Source: Chitinophaga pinensis (GTDB lineage Bacteria > Bacteroidota > Bacteroidia > UKL13-3). Taken from it: 15,875 bases of DNA. The DNA is taken from assembly GCA_943323675.2 (NCBI GenBank), contig CALPIR020000032.1, positions 1 to 15,875 of the forward strand, read 5' to 3'. The notes below the pieces were generated by a model, which was not told the origin of the DNA, made no database searches, and saw only the letters and a program-made list of their open reading frames with translations. Position numbers and translations under genes: made by a program. Within the stretch, counting starts at the first letter, position 1, and each line of letters begins with the position of its first letter. Shown here in pieces: positions 6,621-13,398 of this stretch.

Positions 6621-7373
6621 ATGCACGCTAATATTGAGTATAAAGAGCAGAACTTCAGCGTAAACTTTGGTAATCCACTAGACATCAGTATCTCTATGTA
6701 TAGTGGAGCTCAAAACCCAAATGCGTTTGGAATTCAACATCCCACATTCCAGCCATTTAGTGCGGGTGGTTTTGTGGGCAGTGTGGCTTTGGGTGGCAGT
6801 GTAAATTGCGAAAACTTAACGATAAATGCACATGGAAATGGTACACATACCGAGTGTGTGGGTCATATTAGCAGGCAACGAATTACCATTAACGAGGTGT
6901 TAAAACAATTTATGTTTTTAGCACAAGTAATCACTGTTACCCCTCAGCCAACAAATGGTGATTTTATTTTGATGCTTAAAGATATTGAGCCATTTTTACA
7001 TCCACTTATTGATGCCATAATTATTAGAACTTTACCTAATGATAATGATAAATTACTTGCACATTACTCTGGTAATAACCCTGCGTATCTGCAGCCAGAA
7101 CTTTGTACATTTTTAAGAAAAAGTGGTGTTAAACATTTGGTAATTGATTTACCATCTGTTGATAGGGAGGAAGATTCGGGTGCCCTTGAAGCGCACCATG
7201 CATTTTGGAATTATCCAGAAGCGCCTCGTTTGGACTCAACCATTACAGAAATGGCTTATATACCAAACCACATTGAGGATGATATTTATTTATTGAACTT
7301 GCAAATTGCATCATTACAAACTGATGCGAGTCCAAGTAAACCCGTATTGTATAAAATAGAACATGTATTATAA
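6621..7373 (+). CDS. Cyclase-family metal-dependent hydrolase
   Basis: Member of the cyclase family (Pfam PF04199) that includes bacterial kynurenine formamidase and other metal-dependent amide or ester hydrolases; 250 residues, cytoplasmic, no signal peptide. The metal-binding motif is AHGNGTHTECVGH at residues 70-82 (H71, H76, E78, H82). In the best-known members the motif reads HTGTHID, so here the first His is displaced by one position and Asp is Glu. The second half has DLPSVDRE at about 175 and EAHHAFW near 191-197, the region that supplies the remaining ligand and the catalytic His. Substrate cannot be told from sequence; there are no tryptophan-catabolism genes around it, so I do not call it kynB. 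It is first in a plus-strand group and overlaps the next gene by 11 bases. Confidence 0.88.
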   Translation: MHANIEYKEQNFSVNFGNPLDISISMYSGAQNPNAFGIQHPTFQPFSAGGFVGSVALGGSVNCENLTINAHGNGTHTECVGHISRQRITINEVLKQFMFLAQVITVTPQPTNGDFILMLKDIEPFLHPLIDAIIIRTLPNDNDKLLAHYSGNNPAYLQPELCTFLRKSGVKHLVIDLPSVDREEDSGALEAHHAFWNYPEAPRLDSTITEMAYIPNHIEDDIYLLNLQIASLQTDASPSKPVLYKIEHVL

Positions 7374-8463
7374 TAAGTTTAAAAACGAAGCCGACTTACC
7401 AAAGCAGGTTGAAGAAGAATTGGACGATACCGATGGTGGTGATGAACAGGAATTGTGGGAGCACCATCGAATTGTAGTTGATAAGGGGCAGACCATGATG
7501 CGTATCGATAAATTTTTGATGATACGTCTTCAAAATGCCAGCCGCACCAAGTTACAAGCTGCTGCTGATGCAGGTAGTATTTTGGTTAACGAAAAGCCGA
7601 TAAAAAGTAGCTATAAGGTAAAACCATTAGATGTAATTAGTATTGTTTTACCTCAGCCACCTAAAGATACCGAGATAGTTCCTGAAAACATTCCGCTAGA
7701 TATTATTTATGAAGACGAGGATGTGATGATTGTAAATAAACGTGCAGGAATGGTAGTACATCCAGGTCATAATAATGTTAGTGGCACTTTGGTAAATGCA
7801 TTGGCCTATTATTTAAGGGATAACAATTTTACAAAAGAAAACAACGTCCGTCCAGGACTTGTTCACCGAATTGATAAAAACACAAGTGGGTTATTGGTTA
7901 TTGCTAAAAACGATATCGCCATGACCCATTTGGCTAAACAATTTTTTCAACACAGTATTCAGCGTAGGTATGTTGCTTTGGCTTGGGGTAATTTTAACGA
8001 AGACAATGGAACAGTAACAGGATACATCGGAAGAAGCGCAAAAGACAGGCGCGTATTTATGATGTATGATGATGAAGAAAAAGGACGTTGGAGCATAACC
8101 CATTACTCAGTTTTAGAGCGTTTACAATACGTATCTTTAATTGAATGTAGATTAGAGACTGGCCGTACGCACCAAATTCGTGTACACATGAAACATATAG
8201 GACATAACTTATTTAGTGATGATACTTATGGTGGAGATAGAATTTTAAAAGGTCCCTCGTTTACTAAATATAAGCAGTTTGTAGAAAATTGTTTTCAGTT
8301 AATGCCTCGCCAAGGTTTACACGCACGCTCGCTTGGGTTTGTGCACCCGCGTACAGGTCAAAATATGTATTTTGAAGCGGATTTACCACCAGATTTTGCT
8401 GGTGTTTTAGAGAAATGGAGAAATTATAACAAGCACGTTTTAACTAAACACGAAGATGAATAG
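7363..8463 (+). CDS. RluA/RluD-family 23S rRNA pseudouridine synthase
   Basis: Pseudouridine synthase of 366 residues that converts uridine to pseudouridine in RNA, most likely 23S rRNA as in RluD. An acidic N-terminal extension of about 35 residues comes first (EEELDDTDGGDEQE). An S4 RNA-binding domain follows from about 46 (MRIDKFLMIRLQNASRTK, then GSILVNEK). The catalytic domain has the motif VHRIDKNTSGLLVIAK with the catalytic Asp D171, and ETGRTHQIRVHMKHIGH. The ATG at 7363 lies inside the end of the cyclase gene, giving an 11-base overlap and probably coupled translation. In-frame Met45/Met46 are an alternative start, but the preceding HHRIVVDKGQ looks like conserved coding sequence, so the long form is preferred. 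Specific target sites are inferred. Confidence 0.93.
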   Translation: MYYNKFKNEADLPKQVEEELDDTDGGDEQELWEHHRIVVDKGQTMMRIDKFLMIRLQNASRTKLQAAADAGSILVNEKPIKSSYKVKPLDVISIVLPQPPKDTEIVPENIPLDIIYEDEDVMIVNKRAGMVVHPGHNNVSGTLVNALAYYLRDNNFTKENNVRPGLVHRIDKNTSGLLVIAKNDIAMTHLAKQFFQHSIQRRYVALAWGNFNEDNGTVTGYIGRSAKDRRVFMMYDDEEKGRWSITHYSVLERLQYVSLIECRLETGRTHQIRVHMKHIGHNLFSDDTYGGDRILKGPSFTKYKQFVENCFQLMPRQGLHARSLGFVHPRTGQNMYFEADLPPDFAGVLEKWRNYNKHVLTKHEDE

Positions 8464-8531
8464 TATACGGCTTAATGTAACCACTAGATTCATTATTTTG
8501 TTTAACAATAATTGGGCATAATAGCTTAAAT

Positions 8532-9326
8532 ATGAAATTGCAAGATGTAACGGTAAAGGTTTGCGCCTTAGCAAAAACGGTGGGTGAATTTATTCAATCA
8601 GAGGCAAAATCTTTTAGCCATAATGCAGTTGAAATAAAGTCGTTTAATCAACTTGTTTCTTATGTTGATAAAACTGCAGAAGAAAAACTGGTAGCGGGTT
8701 TACAACTCATTTTACCAGAGGCGGGTTTTATTACAGAAGAACAAACCATCACCACAGCACAAAAAGAATACATGTGGGTAATTGACCCTTTGGATGGAAC
8801 CACGAACTTTGTGCACCAATTACCTATTTATAGTATAAGTATTGCATTAGTACATCATGGAGTTCCTATAATTGGAGTAGTACTTGAGCCTAATCGAGAT
8901 GAATTATTTTATGCTTGGGAAAACGGAGGGGCATACCTTAATGGGAACAAAATTCGTGTTAAACAAAACAATGAATTATCAAAATCATTAATGGCTACGG
9001 GATTTCCATATTATGATTTTGAATTAATGCAACGTTACCTCAATACCTTACAAGAGTTTTTGCGCACAACTCAAGGTATGCGCAGAATGGGAAGTGCAGC
9101 CGTTGATTTAGCTTATGTGGCTTGTGGAAGATTTGATGGTTTTTTTGAATATGGATTAAGCCCATGGGATGTGGCAGGAGGAATAGTTTTAGTAAAAGAA
9201 GCAGGTGGTAAAATATCAACTTTTAGTGGTACCGATGATGCCATTTTTGGTAAAGAAATCATTGCCTCATCAATGCAAATCTATGATTCTTTTTATGATG
9301 TTATTAATAAGGGGTTTAAGGCATAA
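8532..9326 (+). CDS. Inositol monophosphatase-family phosphatase
   Basis: Mg-dependent, Li-sensitive-type phosphatase of the inositol monophosphatase (SuhB/IMPase) family; 264 residues, cytoplasmic. The metal and phosphate site is complete: TEE (E69, E70), WVIDPLDGTTNF (D85, D88, T90) and SPWDVAGG with D213, followed by VKEAGGKIS. Family members hydrolyse myo-inositol-1-phosphate or related sugar phosphates; SuhB also has an RNA-related role in enterobacteria. Sequence alone cannot separate these, nor a CysQ-like activity, which I think less likely. The gap to the pseudouridine synthase is 68 bases with only a weak promoter candidate, so co-transcription is possible. Its stop codon lies inside the lnt coding end of the opposite strand (11-base overlap), with no terminator hairpin between. 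Confidence 0.93.
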   Translation: MKLQDVTVKVCALAKTVGEFIQSEAKSFSHNAVEIKSFNQLVSYVDKTAEEKLVAGLQLILPEAGFITEEQTITTAQKEYMWVIDPLDGTTNFVHQLPIYSISIALVHHGVPIIGVVLEPNRDELFYAWENGGAYLNGNKIRVKQNNELSKSLMATGFPYYDFELMQRYLNTLQEFLRTTQGMRRMGSAAVDLAYVACGRFDGFFEYGLSPWDVAGGIVLVKEAGGKISTFSGTDDAIFGKEIIASSMQIYDSFYDVINKGFKA

Positions 9327-10941
9327 AAGCCGATTTTCTTTTTATGATCAAACCAAGTAAAAAGTAGGCTGCAAATAGGATGGCATATTCGCCAATCATA
9401 TCTCCATTTTTAACGTAAAATGTTTGATCTGTATTTAACCTGATGTTTTGTTTTAAAGCAGCGGGCTCCCACCAATTTGTTTTTTGTAATAGGTATCCCT
9501 TGTCATCAAAAAATGCTGAAATCCCAGTATTTGCGCTTCGTACAACATACCTCCGGGTTTCAATTGCACGTAGTGATGCATATTGTAAATGTTGTTTGTA
9601 TCCAGGAGTGTTACCCCACCATCCATCATTGGTTATAATGCATAAAAAAGTAGCTCCTCGTTTTACATACTCTGTTATGTATTCGCCAAAAACACTTTCA
9701 TAGCAAATGATTGGGGCAGCTTTTAGCATGGTGTTGGCTGTAAAATTATGTGGCGCTAAATCAACCCCCAAACTTCCTGTTGTACCGCCTAAATCAATAG
9801 CATATTGCTCAACATGCTTTAATACAGATGAAAAAGGTAAACGTTCTACGCCTGGTACTAAAATACTTTTATGGTAAATATCAATTTCGGGCGAGTTAGG
9901 CTGTAAAAAATAGGCTGCATTGTAGGCGTCATAATATTGCCCTGGATTATATTCGCGAGCTGTATTACTTCGCTTTTCGCCTTGTAAATATTCTTTGTAA
10001 CTATCAGCTCCTGTAATAATATTTACGGTTGGATATTTACTCATAAATTGCCTAATCAGCTTTATGGATTCTTCGTTGGCTAAATCGCGCTCATTTAAAT
10101 TGCCTACCAAAGCTGTTTCTGGAAATGCAATTAGCTGAACAGTAGAATCCATGTTTTTGTCGGCAATGGTTAGCATTTTTAAAGTTTGCTCATAATCGCT
10201 CATGGAGTTAAACTTCTCTTTATAGGGATCTATATTCGGCTGAACCACCATAACATTAGCTGTTATTGGTGTATAGGATTCTTGTTTATTCTGGTATTCA
10301 TCCAATACATAATACGATAAAAATGCAGGTGCAAATAACCCTAAAAATGCCAGGTTAAATGCGCTTTTAAAACGTTGTTGTTTACTCAGCGGTTTGTATA
10401 GAACAAGCCATTGAAATAGTTTTTTATTGACCCATAAAATCCAAAGTGAACCACCTACGGTTCCTGTATATTCATACCACTGTACTAGCCAAGGGGTTCG
10501 GGCAAATACGTTCCCTAAAGTTAGCCATGGCCATGTAGCATCCCATCTTAAATGGAAATATTCAAACGCAATCCAAGCCCAAATAAAGGGCCATAATTTT
10601 AAACTTGTTTGGTGTTTTTTAGCCAATTGATGCAGGAACATAAATGGCATATTCATTAATAAACTATTTAATATAAAAGCCATTATTGCACCACCTGCAC
10701 TGGCATTCCAAACCCACCATGTTGTGCCTACGTTAAATAATAGAAAGGCACTAAATCCGAATAAAAAGGCCCAAGTAGCACTTAGTTTATTTTGAATAAT
10801 CAAATGATGAATAAAAAACAAAGGCACAAAGCCTACAAAAACTAACGGGAATAAGCCAATTGGAGGCCACGATAAGGTGAGTAAACAACCTGTAAGTACA
10901 GATAGACCAGCTAGTTTTATATAAATATTGTTTAATTTCAT
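9316..10941 (-). CDS. lnt: Apolipoprotein N-acyltransferase
   Basis: Integral inner-membrane enzyme that adds the third acyl chain to the N-terminal cysteine of lipoproteins, the last step of their maturation. At 541 residues it has the expected size. The N-terminal 200 residues hold several hydrophobic helices (LSWPPIGLFPLVFVGFVPLFF and later ones). The periplasmic nitrilase-type domain follows from about residue 228. The catalytic triad is visible: E275 (IAFPETAL), K358 (YHKSILVPGVERLP) and C413 (IICYESVFG), matching E267/K335/C387 of the E. coli enzyme. The stretch NDGWWGNTPG and RAIETRRYVVRSANTG is typical, and a final membrane helix precedes the end. It opens at 10941 and runs convergently into the phosphatase gene. 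A lipoprotein gene lies nearby at 12065, though such proximity may be chance. Confidence 0.96.
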   Translation of the reverse strand: MKLNNIYIKLAGLSVLTGCLLTLSWPPIGLFPLVFVGFVPLFFIHHLIIQNKLSATWAFLFGFSAFLLFNVGTTWWVWNASAGGAIMAFILNSLLMNMPFMFLHQLAKKHQTSLKLWPFIWAWIAFEYFHLRWDATWPWLTLGNVFARTPWLVQWYEYTGTVGGSLWILWVNKKLFQWLVLYKPLSKQQRFKSAFNLAFLGLFAPAFLSYYVLDEYQNKQESYTPITANVMVVQPNIDPYKEKFNSMSDYEQTLKMLTIADKNMDSTVQLIAFPETALVGNLNERDLANEESIKLIRQFMSKYPTVNIITGADSYKEYLQGEKRSNTAREYNPGQYYDAYNAAYFLQPNSPEIDIYHKSILVPGVERLPFSSVLKHVEQYAIDLGGTTGSLGVDLAPHNFTANTMLKAAPIICYESVFGEYITEYVKRGATFLCIITNDGWWGNTPGYKQHLQYASLRAIETRRYVVRSANTGISAFFDDKGYLLQKTNWWEPAALKQNIRLNTDQTFYVKNGDMIGEYAILFAAYFLLGLIIKRKSAFMP

Positions 10942-11045
10942 TTACTGTTAATTACAACGCAACATCTACCATTTAAAAGGCATTTCCAAATAATCATTAT
11001 TTAACAATGCAATTCGCAAAAAATCCATTTAATTTGCCTGATTGA

Positions 11046-12050
11046 ATGCGTATTAATAAGTACTTTTATATAGCAACTTTACTTATTGCAGGTAAAGCTA
11101 ATGCACAAATACTTCCTTCCTTTGGCGATTCGCGAAGTGGTAGTACGGGAATGCAATTTTTAAAAATAGCTCCCGATGCTCGTTCTATGTCTATGGGCGG
11201 TGCCTATGTGGCAATAGCAAACGATGTTTCGGCCATGTATTGGAACCCCGCTGGTATAACACAATCCGATACGGGTTTGATCAATATTCAAACCTCTCAT
11301 ACAAGTTATTTTGGTGATATTTCTGCCAATCATGTTGGTATTATAGGACGCGTTGGTAAGCTTTCATATTTGGGTTTTCAGGTGTTTAACATGAATTACG
11401 GCACCATGAATGAAACCACAGAGTTTGACCCAAGCGGAACAGGACGCAAATTCGCCATTAATAATTATTATTTAGGTCTAACCTTTGCCAAAGTATTAAC
11501 CAATAATTTCAGTTTTGGTATTAACGGCCGATACGCAAACGAAGGTTTTCCAGGTATCAGCATCCACAATGTTTTGTTTGATTTAGGATTGAAGTATGAT
11601 GTTGGAATTAAAAATGCACGATTCGGAATAAACTTTAGCAATTTTGGCTTTAATGTAAAACCTGATGGTAAAGCGCAAGTTTTAAAGTTTAATGGTCCCA
11701 CAGATATTACTAACTTCACCACAATAACCGTTCCTGGTATATTCAGATTAGGTGCAGCTTTTGATCCAATTAGAGGATATAAACATAATCTAACTGTTGC
11801 GGCACAATTAAACCATCCAACAGATAATAACGAAACCTACGCATTAGGTGCAGAGTATACTTTTAAGCGGATGTTATACGGCCGTTGCGGTTATGAGTTT
11901 GCGAGTGATGAAGCATACCGTGCGCCATCAGCTGGTATTGGAATGAAATTACGTAGAAATTTTGGTGGTTTAACCATAGATTACGGTTTTTTAGCCAAAT
12001 CGAGTTTAGGAAATATACACCGTGTAACCATTGCACTAAATATTAAATAG
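11046..12050 (+). CDS. PorV-like outer-membrane beta-barrel protein
   Basis: Outer-membrane protein of the PorV/PorQ family, 334 residues with a signal peptide cut near residue 21 (KANAQ). The family's N-terminal signature is present: GSTGMQFLKIAPDARSMSMG then GAYVAIANDVSAMYWNPAGI at about residues 31-71. The rest is alternating beta strands of a FadL-like barrel, ending in an aromatic-poor strand IHRVTIALNIK. PorV itself is an outer-membrane component of the type IX secretion system, where it takes cargo to the attachment complex. Many Bacteroidota carry several paralogs, so this one may serve a different cargo or partner. The next gene, a lipoprotein, starts only 14 bases after the stop, so the two are very probably one operon. 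Its own promoter is not clear: TTAATTTG at 11029-11036 is one mismatch from the -7 box, with no matching -33 box. Confidence 0.87.
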   Translation: MRINKYFYIATLLIAGKANAQILPSFGDSRSGSTGMQFLKIAPDARSMSMGGAYVAIANDVSAMYWNPAGITQSDTGLINIQTSHTSYFGDISANHVGIIGRVGKLSYLGFQVFNMNYGTMNETTEFDPSGTGRKFAINNYYLGLTFAKVLTNNFSFGINGRYANEGFPGISIHNVLFDLGLKYDVGIKNARFGINFSNFGFNVKPDGKAQVLKFNGPTDITNFTTITVPGIFRLGAAFDPIRGYKHNLTVAAQLNHPTDNNETYALGAEYTFKRMLYGRCGYEFASDEAYRAPSAGIGMKLRRNFGGLTIDYGFLAKSSLGNIHRVTIALNIK

Positions 12051-12064
12051 GGAGTACTTTTTGT

Positions 12065-13282
12065 ATGAAAAAGATTTTTAATGTTGCTCTAGGTTTGATG
12101 ATGTTATTATTTGTTGCCGCTTGTGGCACCAAAGAAGATGATCAAACCAAGCAAATTTTTGAGCAAGGGAAAATTGATCCTGATTTGATACCGAATAAAA
12201 TTGGATACGTACCACAATACCCATTTTTTAATAATTTCTTGAATCCTGTTGATGTGTACGTTGGATTTGATGAAATGGTATACGTGGTAGATGATAGAGG
12301 ACTAAATATCTTGGATCAAACAGGTAAGTTGGCCCTTATCATTAATATTCCTGGAGCAACCGATGTAACCCAAGATAGGCGATTACATACTTACGTTTTG
12401 GGTCGTGTAAATGATCCATTATTAGGTAATAGAGCAGCAGTTTATCATTTAATAAATACCGCAACAGGTAATTACCAATTTATTGATACGCTTATTCATC
12501 CTTTAAATGATGATTCGCGAAGGGCAACAGCAAATAGACAAGCTGATGATGAAGCTGTTCAGTTTACAGGAATAACTACTTTATATGACAATACGGTATA
12601 CGTAACACGTAGTGGTTCGCGTAATGATGTAAACTCATTTGTTAGGCCCGATAATGGTGTTTTAGTATACGATGCTGATGGCAAAAACATAGGCTTTGCT
12701 ACTGGGTTAAATCCCAATAACTCAAGTTTGAAATCAGCTATTGGAATTAGCAGCATAGCAGGGTATAGTGCACCTCCGCAACGCTTACAAGGAATGAGCA
12801 CATCTAAAAGTTTTCTTATTACTCAAGCAGGCGAATCTCAAAATGTTGAGTATCGTGCTTTGATGATTAATGTGTATGACGATCCTGAATTGGGAACCCA
12901 ATATGCGGAATCGCCACAGTATTTATCGTTTGATAACAGCAAAGCGGATAGATTTTTATATGAAAGTTATCGTTTTAAAAAGCCAGAAGATTGTTTTATA
13001 GCGCCTGATAATTTGGGTTATATGTTTGTGGTAGATAGCGAGACTGATTCTCTATATGTTTTTACCCCACAAGGCTACGAGGGAGTTAATCCTCCTGCAA
13101 ACTCTGGAATAACGAAACAATTAATTGTTTCGTTTGGCGGGTATGCTAGTGATGGAACCAATACTGGCCCATTTAGTTTTAATGATCCAAGTGGTGTATG
13201 TTATAACCGCAGAACCATATTTGTGGCAGATAAAAAGAACAATCGCATCTGTCGTTACAAATTGAGCACCGATTTGGAGTAA
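12065..13282 (+). CDS. Probable surface-exposed lipoprotein with beta-propeller (NHL-like) repeats
   Basis: Lipoprotein of 405 residues. The signal peptide ends in the lipobox VAAC with the acylated C20. The next residues, GTKEDD, include a K followed by acidic residues, which resembles the lipoprotein export signal described for Bacteroidota (K plus two D/E just after the Cys), so it may be shown on the cell surface. The mature part has repeated short beta units such as PVDVYVGFDEMVYVVDDRGLN, PEDCFIAPDNLGYMFVVD and DPSGVCYNRRTIFVADKKNN, which look like NHL-type propeller blades. No enzyme motif is visible. It follows the PorV-like gene by 14 bases; a GGAG 10 bases before the ATG (12051-12054) could act as a ribosome site, unusual for this phylum. 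The tight coupling suggests a physical partnership with the barrel. Confidence 0.82.
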   Translation: MKKIFNVALGLMMLLFVAACGTKEDDQTKQIFEQGKIDPDLIPNKIGYVPQYPFFNNFLNPVDVYVGFDEMVYVVDDRGLNILDQTGKLALIINIPGATDVTQDRRLHTYVLGRVNDPLLGNRAAVYHLINTATGNYQFIDTLIHPLNDDSRRATANRQADDEAVQFTGITTLYDNTVYVTRSGSRNDVNSFVRPDNGVLVYDADGKNIGFATGLNPNNSSLKSAIGISSIAGYSAPPQRLQGMSTSKSFLITQAGESQNVEYRALMINVYDDPELGTQYAESPQYLSFDNSKADRFLYESYRFKKPEDCFIAPDNLGYMFVVDSETDSLYVFTPQGYEGVNPPANSGITKQLIVSFGGYASDGTNTGPFSFNDPSGVCYNRRTIFVADKKNNRICRYKLSTDLE

Positions 13283-13325
13283 GGTTTATTCATTTTACTT
13301 ATCACGGATTGTATATCGCTTACTT

Positions 13326-13353
13326 CAAAAGTTCCAGTTTAATTAAACTTTTG
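13326..13353 (+). repeat. AT-rich inverted repeat upstream of the receptor gene
   Basis: An 8-bp inverted repeat (CAAAAGTT at 13326-13333, AACTTTTG at 13346-13353) overlaps a perfect 12-base palindrome, GTTTAATTAAAC, at 13337-13348. It lies 43-130 bases past the lipoprotein stop and about 45 bases before the receptor ATG. It could be an operator or a weak terminator, but there is no T-tract directly after it. A poor promoter candidate (TTTG 13350-13353, TAGTTTTT 13370-13377, spacer 16) starts at its edge. Confidence 0.3.
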
Positions 13354-13398
13354 CTTGGTGTAGCGGTCTTAGTTTTTATTAAATAGTTAATATTTAGC

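Noticed and set aside
6621..7373. Naming the cyclase-family gene kynB (kynurenine formamidase)
   Set aside because: The metal motif differs from the kynurenine formamidase form and no tryptophan-degradation genes are adjacent.
8464..8531. Promoter for the phosphatase gene (TTTG then TAGCTTAA)
   Set aside because: Two mismatches in the -7 box and a 21-base spacer make it too weak to list as a feature.
12051..12054. GGAG before the lipoprotein start as proof of Shine-Dalgarno-driven initiation
   Set aside because: Bacteroidota rarely use such sites, and the GGAG follows directly on the stop codon of the preceding gene; it is mentioned only as a possibility in the gene entry.
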